Positions 12,040 to 22,399 of a DNA stretch of 64,000 nucleotides are shown here, piece by piece. Positions within the stretch are counted from its first letter, which is position 1. Each line of letters starts with the position of its first letter. The position numbers and the translations under genes were made by a program. The stretch is from Leptidea sinapis. Its lineage: Eukaryota > Arthropoda > Insecta > Lepidoptera > Pieridae. The stretch lies in the NCBI RefSeq assembly GCF_905404315.1, contig NC_066309.1, forward strand, positions 1,860,001-1,924,000, read 5' to 3'. The notes beneath the pieces are model-generated. The model was given only the letters and a program-made list of their open reading frames with translations, searched no databases and was not told where the DNA came from.

Positions 12040-12240
12040 CATTAAGAAAGCTGTCGGCAGGTAAGGTGCTCATGAAGTGATGACAACGTTACCTCTTTGT
12101 ATGGCCAAAATTATCCTCAGAGAGGTACGTCCCAGACCTTCGAGTCACCAGCCCAATCGGTTACACGCCAAGACAACTCTGTTATGTGATTTGGTGCCCC
12201 AACGACCCATCGTCACCAACCTTTCCTCTATCCAATCAAA
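12040..12240 (-). pseudogene. LINE C-terminal remnant
   Basis: Nucleotide similarity to 14690-14880: AAATATCATTAAGA, CAGGTAAGGTGC(T/C)CATGAAG and TACCTCTTTGTAT(G/A)GCCAAA. The minus strand carries the decayed C-terminal peptide described at 14667-15030. Confidence 0.5.
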
Positions 12241-12528
12241 CTTTCAAACATAAACTATTTTTCTATTTAAAACTAAACTTACGGGTAAATTTCTCATTAG
12301 GTAAATTAATGTGTCTGAGTGTAAGTTTAATATATTATATGTTTAATATATAGATATTATATACTTTGAAACAAGGTTAGGTACTTAAGAAAGAAAAGAA
12401 AAAAGAATAAAACTATATTTTGGTCGTACTTACTACGTGAGGCCTATATATTATTTATGCTGTATGAGCTGAAACCCTTTAATTGTGCTTTGTTTAAAAA
12501 ATGAATGCAACGAAACATAATATACTTA

Positions 12529-12666
12529 CCCCCTTATTCATAATGGTCCGCTAACTTAAAACAGCCGCTAAGGAGTGTTTTTTCTCATTCTGACTTAGGT
12601 CAATAGAAGAAGACAGAGTTTGAATTAGCAATGCTTTAAGTTAGCAGACTATTATGAATAAGGGGG
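12529..12666. mobile_element. MITE family M1, copy 1 (138 bp, TA target)
   Basis: Long terminal inverted repeats start CCCCCTTATTCATAATGGTC on the left and, on the right strand, CCCCCTTATTCATAATAGTC; the pairing continues for about 40 bp. TA flanks both ends (12527-12528 and 12667-12668), as expected for Tc1/mariner-type MITEs. A second copy, inverted, is at 29144-29281. Confidence 0.75.
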
Positions 12667-12979
12667 TAAATGTTTCGCTAATTATCTTGCCAAAACACAT
12701 CAGTAAAAACCTCATACAAATCGGCTTTTTTCAGAGATGTTTCAGAGATTCAGTTGCATAAACTAACAGACAAGTATTCTTAAAACTATTTTGGATCTCA
12801 CTTACGTTGTTCACGCATAAAAGATGTTAATGAAAAATTATTATTTAATGTTCTACTAACATGGCATTGATACGATTTTATTACAATATTGTAGATGATT
12901 AATATAAAATAACTGTCGCAATTTTTATATTTAGCTCGGTATCAACTTCAAAAGTTAGAAAGACAATTTGTTGTAAATA

Positions 12980-13370
12980 TTTATGTACCTATGAGCAGCA
13001 TGATGAGCTATGAGAGCAATGGAAAGAAGCATTCTCAAAATAAACAAAAAATTAAAAATGAGTCCATACGACAAAAAACAAAAGTTACAGATGCACTGAC
13101 ACGAGCCCTGAAGTTTAAGTGGCAATGGGCAGGGCATATTTCACGATATACTGATAACGATGGACAATCCTAACTATAAGATGGAATTGACCAATATTAG
13201 GCAAACGAAGAGTTGGCAGTCCAAATAAACGGTGGACTGATGACTTAATAGAGATAGCAGGAAATAAAAGCAAAAATCGAACACTATAGAAAAACATGGA
13301 GGAGGCCTTTACTCTAACGAGATTCACAACTCAAATAAATAGAAGCATAAGCAACTTATCTTACTAACAC
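12980..13370 (+). pseudogene. RTE-like LINE, C-terminal fragment
   Basis: The + strand reads SIRQKTKVTDALTRALKFKW QWAGHISRYTD, then in other frames the remains of RRVGRPNKRWTDDL-type sequence and W(R/K)xxEEAFT. This is the conserved C terminus of RTE-type LINE ORFs, also seen at 46870-47262 and 55700-56000. Frameshifts and stops are present. Confidence 0.65.
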
Positions 13371-13804
13371 CGAGCTATTAGAAATATATCTCACCTACTA
13401 ATACTACTAATAATTCGCTAGTGTAAAAAGAGTTTTGGATTAAATGAGGCTTTACTATTATATTATTATTATTGTTTTTTTTCACCTTAGGCACCAAAAA
13501 GTGCAAAAAGTTCAGTAAACACGACGAACAATAATATCTTACGTGATCTTATGACGATGTCGACATTGGAAAGGAATATTATGGTGCACTCGCGGTCATA
13601 ACAACTGGTTCACAAAATTTTCCGACGTACATTGTGTTAAGGTTACGCGAGTGAAAGTTTTGGACCCGAACATAAATATCAATGGGCTTCGAACAAAACC
13701 AAAAGTTACCACACGTGTCAGTTTTATATTTTTCATATTGTTATTATTGTTATGCCACTGTCGAATAAAATAGAATATTTCAGTATAAACAATTTGTTAT
13801 GTGT

Positions 13805-14220
13805 TTAGATTGATAACCCTCTCTTCTAGGATCAATACACAAATAAAATGTGAAAACAAATTTTTATGAACGATGCAGGACTCGAACCCAAGACCTTTCG
13901 CGTTCCGTGCAAGTGCTCTGCCAACTGAGCTAACCGTTCGAGTGACGTATCGTCACAAAATCTTGTATGCTTCGGTCAACTCGCAGGTTGTGGCTTCATC
14001 TACAGAATCTACTTTACAGTTGATAACCTGCTCAACCCCAATATTTGCATATTAGAAGATTGACTTGAGATGTCTTGATGTCTCTAGTAAATCTAAACAA
14101 TTTGTTGCTTTAAAGTCACAACCCCTCAATTCCTGGATTAACACACAAATAAAATTTGAAAACAACAAGGAACGCGAGAGGTCGTGGGTTCAGGTCCCGC
14201 ATCGTCCATAAAAAAATCTA
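13805..14220 (-). repeat. SINE family A, copies 2 and 3 side by side
   Basis: 13805-14100 is a nearly full copy: the minus-strand A box GGTTAGCTCAGTTGGCAGAG and the B box GGTTCGAGTCC at about 13873-13945, with body GTTGATAACCTGCTCAACCC. A second, partial copy in the opposite orientation follows at 14110-14220 (AGGTCGTGGGTTCAGGTCCC). Confidence 0.6.
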
Positions 14221-14666
14221 TAATTTTCGTCTATTTGTGCGATTATGCACGCTAACCTCAGAACCGACTAGACCGATTTGTATGTATTGTAAACTACCCG
14301 TCATAATATTTACTGTGTGTTTCATATCAATCAGTTTACAAACAATAAGAGTTAAGTTAATAGAAAATATTACGTCGATTTTGACGCGCGCGTCGTAAAA
14401 GCATAGTTATTGCCCGCAAAAAACAGAAGACTTATTAACTCGACTTAACCGAGTAGAGGCATATTTAAGTGCATTATGACGTACACAGTTTCTAGAAGGT
14501 TCGTAAAGGTGCATAGGTACCTACATAACATTATCAAAATTACATTGAGAGGCAACAGTTAAATATATGTTAATTTCTTGAAAAATAATATGACTTAACA
14601 ATTAACAACGCTATTTATATAAAAAATAATAAAATAAAACTTAAATAATCTAATAAAATTAATTAA

Positions 14667-15030
14667 TTACAAATAGAAAATATCATTAAGATCGCTATCA
14701 GCAGGTAAGGTGCCCATGAAGCTGGCAACGCTACCTCTTTGTATAGCCAAACTTATCCTTTGACAGAGGTACGTACCAGATCTTGGGTCACCTGTTAAAT
14801 CGGTTCGACGCCTGGATAGCTCTTTTATGAGTTTTTGTGCCGATGAACTCCAAGGACCCATCGTCTCCACCCCAAAGGGATATTATATGTATAAAATATA
14901 TATACAAATATGTATCCATCACCGAGTGATGCATATTTCCTCCGCTTTAGGTTTTCGGCAGTTTCCGCCGCTGCACCTCCCGCTTCTTGAAAATTATCTC
15001 TTATTGATTCTGTAGGACCTGAGTTATAAA
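14667..15030 (-). pseudogene. LINE C-terminal remnant
   Basis: Minus strand: DNFQEAGGAAAETAENLKRR KYASLGDGYIF, a frameshift, then METMGPWSSSAQKLIKELSR, RTDLTGDPRSGTYLCQRISL AIQRGSVASFMGTLP and a stop at 14667. It is the best preserved copy of this C-terminal family in the window. Which LINE clade it belongs to I cannot say. Confidence 0.6.
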
Positions 15031-15479
15031 TAGCACGAAAAGCCCTGAATTGCCCCACAACAGTAAACCATAGCTATAATACTATAAAAGTAACGAAACT
15101 AGCCGATGGTAATATATTTAAAAGATTCGTTATTTGCTGCCGTATCGCAGACTCGAAAGAGTTCTAATTGGGACACATTTTGACGGCAAGCAACATGTGC
15201 TGACACCAGTGTTTTTCAATCTTATTTATTTCAAAGACTGCATAATGATTTGATACCATGATGATGCTCAAAGTGACGACGTATTTTGGATTAAAAGAAA
15301 GAATATCCAGAGCTGTCAAGGGAAGCTCTAAAGGTATTATAGCACCATTACTAGTACTATTACATATTTTTAATGGTGGACATTAAAAACTAAAAAGAGA
15401 AACACAAATAATTATGATATTTTGAAAATAATTCTGATCTATGGTTTGTGGTTGGTGTGGAACCCAGAGGCGAGGAGAA

Positions 15480-15650
15480 TGTATAAAGTACTCTATCTAC
15501 GCACCTCAATAGGGCTATTGGAGACCCAAGCGCTGGCAGCTGTTTTGGTCAACGGATCAGTCTAGCTATCCAACGCAGATATGCTGCCAGTATTCTTGGT
15601 ACACTTCTTCGTAATGATAGTTTTAATGTAACGTAATCACAGTATTGTTA
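15480..15650 (+). pseudogene. LINE C-terminal remnant
   Basis: Plus strand reading AIGDPSAGSCFGQRISLAIQ RRYAASILGTLLR matches the minus-strand copy at 14667-14870. Only this end is kept. Confidence 0.5.
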
Positions 15651-15659
15651 ATATAGATA

Positions 15660-16905
15660 CAAGATTAGATTGTAATGTAATATTAGAGGTAGACAGTGTG
15701 CAGGGAATAGGACTCGAGGAATTGGAAACCATACAAAGGTTCCCATTTTTTCTCTCTTGAGTACGGAACCCCGATAGTATTTCTAACAATTTGCAAAGAT
15801 TCAACACCGACTTTAATTAATGACCAATTGACGCTGTCTGAATACAAAACATCTAACATTTGCAACAGCTCATTATAACAATTACAAAATGTCTATTGCA
15901 TCTTATAATTCATTTCAACTGCATGTCGTACAGGTATGTTATTCATTTATATATTTGTGTTGAGAGTTATCTTATTAAAAATGGTAATTTGATACGGCGT
16001 TTTTTTTTTATTTTATACGGATTTTACTTAAAAAACATGTCTCAATTGCGAATTCTTGAATTCTTTTGTGCGATTATTAAAGTGAAACCTAAAAATAGCA
16101 AGAAATTTACGTGAAAAACTCAAGTTTACAGTACACCAGCAAAAATCAATCTTACAAATAACCCCTATAAAAAATAGGGACATTTATATGTAACAGCTAT
16201 AGTCAGCGAATCCGGAGCAAAATCATAGAAATAAACTCTTATTTATTGTTCAATAATTACAATTTTAAGGGTGTGTAACTCGCTTAAATAAAATTAATAT
16301 AAAGCGTACATTTCTGTTTACTGTCTTGCTTATAAAGCATATCATTTTAATTGAAGAGCCAGATTTCCATTGTCTGATTTTACACTTATAATACGAGTGT
16401 AAATACAAAACAATCCGTGAACAATTCAATTTTGAGTCTGATTAGACGGAATACATCGATATACATCGTCTATAGCAACAATGTCGTAAAATACCGTTAG
16501 TGCAGAGGAGAAAGCACGGTTAGTGTAAAAGTGAACCACCGAACTCAGTTGTAGACCATCAATGTAAGCGTACAGTGCTATTTATTCGTAAAAAAAACTC
16601 GTGTTACTTACATACAGCGTTGTATTGAAAAAAGACCGTGAATCAGGTATGCATTCATTTAAAATAAACCTTTACTTTGTAAATTTATTCAGAAATCACT
16701 TCACAAATTATATTTTCTCTTCGAAGTTAATAGTGATTTTAATACTTTAACCTCTAAAATATAAAAAATAAACATAAAAATGAGTAGCAGTTTCTTATAA
16801 ATGCTTAATTAATTTAATGCATCAATATTTTCAACAATACTAATAATCATTTTACAATATTGCACAAGATTTATTGTTCAGAATATTATTATCTTTCAAT
16901 CGCAT
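15660..16905. other. Unassigned AT-rich sequence
   Basis: No domain, splice-framed exon or repeat that I recognise. The short frames (15683-15865 minus, 15860-16114 plus) are low complexity. Confidence 0.5.
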
Positions 16906-16909
16906 TCAA

Positions 16910-17266
16910 TCTTAATATATATAAATCTCGTGTCACAGTGTTTGTCCTCAATGGACTCCTAAACTAATGAACAGATTTTAATGGGGATTACTTCATGGAG
17001 TGCAATTTGGTCCAACTTGAGAGATAGGATAGTTTTTATTTCGATTTGGGACCCATAATTATATTTATTTTCAATATTTGTTTTGTATGGACATATTTTC
17101 TGTGAGAGAATTTATTGACGCACGGTTTGACAGTTCTGCTGAGAAACAATTTCATTATAACAACAAGGAGCATATTATTATGTTACAATGAAAAATTATT
17201 GACAAATTCATCAAAAACGGTATTTTATTTATTATGTACAGAACAACGTCTGTCTGGTCAGCTAGT
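16910..17266 (+). mobile_element. Non-autonomous Helitron-like element
   Basis: Begins ATATATATAAATCTCGTGTC and ends ACAACGTCTGTCTGGTCAGCTAGT (last 5 bases CTAGT at about 17262-17266). The end is the reverse complement of the family start seen at 21621, 24694 and 33300. No ORF. 17270-18630 beyond it is AT-rich without recognisable content. Confidence 0.5.
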
Positions 17267-18629
17267 ATACTTATAATATTTTACCATGTCATCCTCTACC
17301 CAAGATAAACAAAAAATATTAATGAGTTTGTTGCCTAGTACCTTTTTTCGTTTCTTCTTCATAGCCTTTGACTTGAGCAGTCTTCAAATTACGGCATAAT
17401 TTTGTGCTACCGCAATTTATAATATGTAAGAAATACTTGATTTTTTTTAGGAATTGTATTCTCATTATCAATATCTTGGTCTAAGTTTTTTGCGGATCAC
17501 TTGGTGTTTATTTTCAGAATTTAAATCTCATTATATTATAATTATTATGACATAATATTTAATTTCATCTGTAATTTAATTAATTAAAATCAAAGTGAAT
17601 TCAATTAAGTATTGTAATTTAAAATTTAAGTCATTGATTGTTTGTAATTCTATGGGTGAAATGCCTGAAATAAATGATTTATTATAAGTATCCTAATTAA
17701 CTTTTGCCAGGTTTTTGTGGGTTAACTTGATGGTGTTAATGACCCTTAAAATTCCATGAAAGAGAGTTAGTTGATAATAGAAATTTAGCAAACGAATACA
17801 CTTCTTGATATTCCTAATTACTTTACGCAGCTGATTATCATTAGTAGATATGTAGTTCTATGGACATACATACGTCTTATTTCGTTGTTATAAACGCGTT
17901 GATAGTTTTTATTATATAAGTCCATTTTTAGAGACAAATTGTAATACCAAAAAGGTACTTAATATTAAGTCTAAGATAAAAATATAGCCTTTGTTTAAAA
18001 ATATTGAGCCAACATTGCAAATTTAATTTTTTTTCATCAAATTAATGAACTAAGTACCTACCTACAGATTATTTAAAAGTTCAGACGGCCAGGAACTAGA
18101 TTGGTACAATTTTTAAAAATACTTATGCACATGTTGCTTTGGGAAGAACACAAAAAAAGAATACATATTTGGACAGTTTCTCTCTCAGAGCAACCAAAAT
18201 TAGATGAATCAACAACACAATCATTTAGAATCAATTTTTAGAAAAATAAAAAATATATTACACAATAACTTTTAATAAGGATTTTATCAATTCTATGTAT
18301 AAGGATAGCCTATTCCAACTTTATCATAATTTAAATACTTAGTAAAAAAAGACGGAAAATAAATAATAATAAAATGTGCAAAATAAGAACATATGTTTGT
18401 ATATTTTACAGTGAGTTTTATGTAATTTAACAAACAAAATTAAAAATGTAACTTAATTCATACATACACGTTACGGAAAAGGTCTAAAAAAAATCCTATG
18501 GTTTATTTAGGTATCTGGAGTATCTCATCCAAAACATAGCATGATACGTTATTTAAATATTTTTTTAGTTTCTGACCTTCGGTTTCGATAGTTCCTTCAG
18601 TACATCGCTAAGTTGCATGATAGTTATTT

Positions 18630-18775
18630 CTTATCTTTTCAAAGTAGTAACCCTCACTTCTAGGATTAATACACAAATAAAATTTGAAAAAAAAGTGACG
18701 ATACGTCACTCGAACGGAACGCAAGAGGTCGTCGGTTCGAGTCCCGCATCGTTCATAAAATTTTATTTGTGCATG
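18630..18775 (+). repeat. SINE family A, internally deleted copy
   Basis: It starts ACCCTCACTTCTAGGATTAA. It keeps CACTCGAACGGAACGCAAGA and the B box GGTTCGAGTCCCGCATCGTT, but the A-box segment is missing between them, so the internal Pol III promoter is broken. Confidence 0.55.
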
Positions 18776-19264
18776 ACAGTAGATAAACTTTTTGTTCTAA
18801 GTTTTAAACTTTCAACTGTACCTGTATACATATATACATAATATAATGTAAATTAAACAGTTAATTAATTATTATTGTTATTAATTTATTGTAAACAAAA
18901 CGAAGGTACTCATCTAGTCTTCTTACTACACAGTGAATGTTTTAGACGGCCTTCTAGCTTTAGTTATTTTATAAGTTCACTTAGCATTACATTAACTGAC
19001 AAACATTCACTATTAGAACTCCTTTACGTATATTTAACATTATTACGGCTATTTTAATCCATTATTTGGTTAAAATATACTTGACTGCTCCATTGTGTTT
19101 TGTAAAATTGAAATACGAGCCATCAGCTATGGGTAAGTTATCACATAATCGGTACACTTTTTATATCTATCGACGGACATTAGTTCAGGGCCTGTTAAAT
19201 AATTGACTCACTAACAAGTCTGAAATTCTGTTTTTTTGAGATAAGTATGAGAATTTGTTTCAAA

Positions 19265-19795
19265 AATGGTAACCCACCATTACCAAAGAGAAACAAGTCC
19301 AGTTCTCCAGTTTCCCAGTATCAGCTCTATCCATTTGACCGCGTGTAACGCAGAGGACCCAGTGCTCTGTGAACGGCTGGGTTCTTGGCGTTGCGTAGAG
19401 ACGTCGCTTCATTGTGTGTCTTCTACCGCATTTATCACGGGGAGTGTTCCGAAGAGCTGTTTAACCTGATTCCTGCCGCCGAATTCCACCTTCGCACGAC
19501 ACGCCATAAGTTAGGATATCATCCTCACCATCTGGATGTGTGGCGGTCCTCCACAGTGCGGTTTTCAAGGAGCTTTTTTTCCACGTACTACAAAGCTGTG
19601 GAATGAGCTTCCTTGTGCGGTGTTTCCGGGACGATATGACATGGGTACCTTCAAAAAAAGCGCGTACATCTTTCTTAAAGGCCGGCAACGCTCTTGTGAT
19701 TCCTCTGGTGTTGCAAAAGAATGTGGGCGGCGGTGTTCACTTAACACCAGGTGACCCGTACGCTCGTTTGTCCTCCTATTCCATAAAAAAAAATC
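19265..19795 (+). pseudogene. CR1/jockey-like LINE, C-terminal fragment and 3' end
   Basis: + strand: [55 protein letters not shown], then a frameshift (19565-19605) and [12 protein letters not shown] remains. The 3' end is GCTCTTGTGATTCCTCTGGT...GGTGACCCGTACGCTCGTTT and a short A-rich tail (19788-19794). 5' truncated by reverse transcription. It is the same family as the LINE at 51611-55160. Confidence 0.7.
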
Positions 19796-20139
19796 GATAA
19801 GTGAATGCAGTTTAATTGTTACTTCCAATACATCTTCATAAGTCTAGAATATTATCGTTTCAAACAGTAACATTTTTTTTTCTTTTGGAACCCTTTTCTG
19901 AATTGTGACTTTTTGGAACTGAGGTATCAATATATTCTGGTCCTAAAATCACGAAATCTACCATTAATTCGAAATGATATATCTCCCACCTGTGAAGAAC
20001 GAATGGAAAAATCTTGGCGGGTTTCTTTTTATTGTTGTTTATACATATTGCCTTATATTTAAATTATGTAATCCGATATGAACTGTGTTGTGGTGAATGT
20101 CTTTATAATTATGCATAAATGAGAGAGCAATACATTTGG

Positions 20140-20935
20140 TCATGTGTTTAGTATTCAGGCTCCTTCTGCAAGAAGGCCAAGAAAGAGACAAACATAATTA
20201 ACATAAGATTAATTATTTCAACAAAACTTAATACATAATATCTGTAACTATTTTTACCAGTGGAAGGCTCCTTTGCACAGGATGCCGGCTCGATTATGGC
20301 TACCACAACGGCACCTTTTTCCAACGGCCACTCCAATAATAATATTGTAACTAGAATTAAATGTATTAATTATATTAATAAGTTTGTATAAAAAAACGCA
20401 ATTTTTTTTTAACCTTTCAGTGCATATTATATATTGTATTTTTTTTTTTTTGTTTTTAGTGACTCTTAAGTACCAACAATAACTAATAACTTGTCTAAAT
20501 ATGTGTAGATCTGCTTCATTTTATCATTCATTTCAGCAATTAACTTAAGTGCATTACAATTTGATTAGAGACAGAAATTTTGCCACAGATCGCACCCTTA
20601 CTGTAAGTTGTTAAGGAGTTCCATTGATCATCATATTCGACTATGACAATTACTTGACCATAACGGCGTTACGGTAGGTGATTTGAGTCACCTACCGAAT
20701 CTTTTTTATGCTATCTGGATATTTGTATCCAGATAGCATAAAAAAGATTCGGCTGAGTATCGTTAATTTGCTCCCAAGAATTGAAGAATTCCGTTACTTT
20801 GTCATAGATATAATGATGTTCAGAATCTAACCAAACTCTTACCAAATTCCTTTGAAGTATATCCTTTAAAATAAAAGAAGAATAATCGAAATTGGTTTGC
20901 CCGATAATGAGTTATTCGTGTAAATTATATATATT
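20140..20935. repeat. Dispersed repeat family D, copy A
   Basis: Shares with 35290-35830 the blocks TGCATATTATAT(A/G)T(A/-)TTGT, CTAAATATGTGTAGAT, CAGATCGCACCC(T/A)TACTGTA and CATCATATTCGACTA(T/C)GACA. A short piece of repeat family R (GATGCCGGCTCGATTATGG) sits at 20280-20335. This copy contains the large hairpin at 20695-20752. The element class is not known. Confidence 0.5.
20673..20752. repeat. Two overlapping perfect hairpins (9-bp and 27-bp arms)
   Basis: Arms 20695-20721 and 20726-20752 are exact reverse complements over 27 bases with a TTTG loop; the centre is ATGCTATCTGGATA. A second stem, GGTAGGTGA (20673-20681) with TCACCTACC (20688-20696), overlaps it by two bases. The related copy at 35640-35680 has only one arm of the large stem. 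Confidence 0.85.
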
Positions 20936-21059
20936 TAAATCTGAAAAGAAATGTAAAAAAACTTGTAATTCTACCTTAATTATTATTATAAATAAGTCGT
21001 ATTGTAAGTATTATTCTACCTTTGATTCGTAATCAAACTCATTCTCTTACTCGTATATT

Positions 21060-21480
21060 TTTTATGGAATAGGAGATTAGTATACCTGTCAGCTGATGTT
21101 AAGTATTTACCGCCACTCACATTCTCTTGCAACACCGGAGTAACAGGACTCTTTTGAACATTGGGTGTTGTACTCAATGTTTTGTTTAATTTATATTAGC
21201 TTTTTGCGGCAACCCAAGCAGAATAGGTAAAAATTTTATCCGCTCTCGAGAAACTTAGTCTCTGCACAGTTTTTTTACTCATGTACTTATGTCGCATTGT
21301 CCTGGAAACACTGCCGAAGCTCATTCCATAGTTTAGTAGTAGGTAGTTCGTAGCAGAATGTTCTTTGATAGCCACAGTGTAGAGGAACACAACACATCCA
21401 GAAGATGAGGATGACATCCAAATTTGTGGCGTGTCGTGTGGAGGTGAAATTCGGCTATTATCGCAATTATTTGACGATGA
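21060..21480 (-). pseudogene. CR1/jockey-like LINE, C-terminal fragment
   Basis: On the minus strand the order runs from HTTRHKF(G)CHPH-like sequence (about 21420-21450) through the frame at 21196-21417 to the 3' end GTTGCAAGAGAATGTGAGTG near 21120. This parallels 19490-19740. Heavily decayed. Confidence 0.5.
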
Positions 21481-21484
21481 CCTC

Positions 21485-22380
21485 TAAAGCCCAGTGATTA
21501 GTAATCCTGTCTACTGAGCTAGAGGCCCCGGGTTCAAATCTCGATAGGTGCGAACATTTATATGATGAATATAAATGTTTGTTTTCGAGACATAGATGTT
21601 TATAAATATATATTATGAGGTAGCTGACCCGACAGACGTTGTTCTGTATATAAAATTAAGTTTATTTTTTATCTCCTGAGAAAGTTACAAAGATATAGAT
21701 TCTAATTAGTTATTCATTTCAAACTATTCTTTCAATTTGATTTCTGAACGACGGGGGACATATCAAAGGAAAAACAAAATTGTTGTTTTTATTTAATTCC
21801 GAGCATTTTCATATTTATTCACCATTTAAACCTTCTCTGGATTTCCACAAAAAATTCAAGACCAAGATTAGCCAAATCGGTCCGGCCGTTCGCGAGACTA
21901 ACGAACAGAAATTCATTTTTATATATATAGACTAGCTGACCCGACAGACGTTGTTCTGTATATAATAAATAAAATAATGTTTTTTATAAATTTGTCAATA
22001 ATATATCATAACATCAAAAATTACTTCGTAAAATATGCACCCTGTTGTTGTAATGAAATCGTTTCACAAACCGTGCGTCAATAAATTCTCTCATAGTAAT
22101 TATGTATGGACACATCAAAGGAAAAACAAATTTGTTGTTTTTATTTAATTTAGCAGAATTTTCCTATTTATTCACCATTTAAACCTTCTCTAGAGTTCCA
22201 CAAATAATTCAAGACCTAAATTTGCCAAATCGGTCCAGCCGTTCTCGAGTTTTAGCGAGACTAACGAACAGCAATTCATTTTTATATATATAGATATTGT
22301 ATTAAATATATCGTTGTGTTGTGCCCATGGTACAGGCAATGCCCAGTTTGTAGCATGATAATAATATGTGTAAAAGTCTG
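21485..22380 (+). repeat. SINE family B copy split by a Helitron-like insertion
   Basis: The head is at 21485-21620 (GAGCTAGAGGCCCCGGGTTC, AGGTGCGAACATTTATATGA). The tail resumes at 22292-22380 (TATCGTTGTGTTGTGCCCAT, GTACAGGCAATGCCCAGTTT). Together they rebuild the arrangement of the uninterrupted copy at 10280-10510. The tail ends immediately before the splice acceptor of the first SDR coding exon. Confidence 0.65.
21621..22291 (-). mobile_element. Two tandem Helitron-like elements
   Basis: Both copies begin TAGCTGACCCGACAGACGTT (21621 and 21933) and end GCAATTCATTTTTATATATA or a close variant. Between are shared blocks TCAAAGGAAAAACAAA, CCATTTAAACCTTCTCT and CCAAATCGGTCC(G/A)GCCGTT. The orientation (reverse complement ending CTAGT-like) is minus. 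Confidence 0.6.
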
Positions 22381-22399
22381 TTTTTTATTTTGTTTTTAG

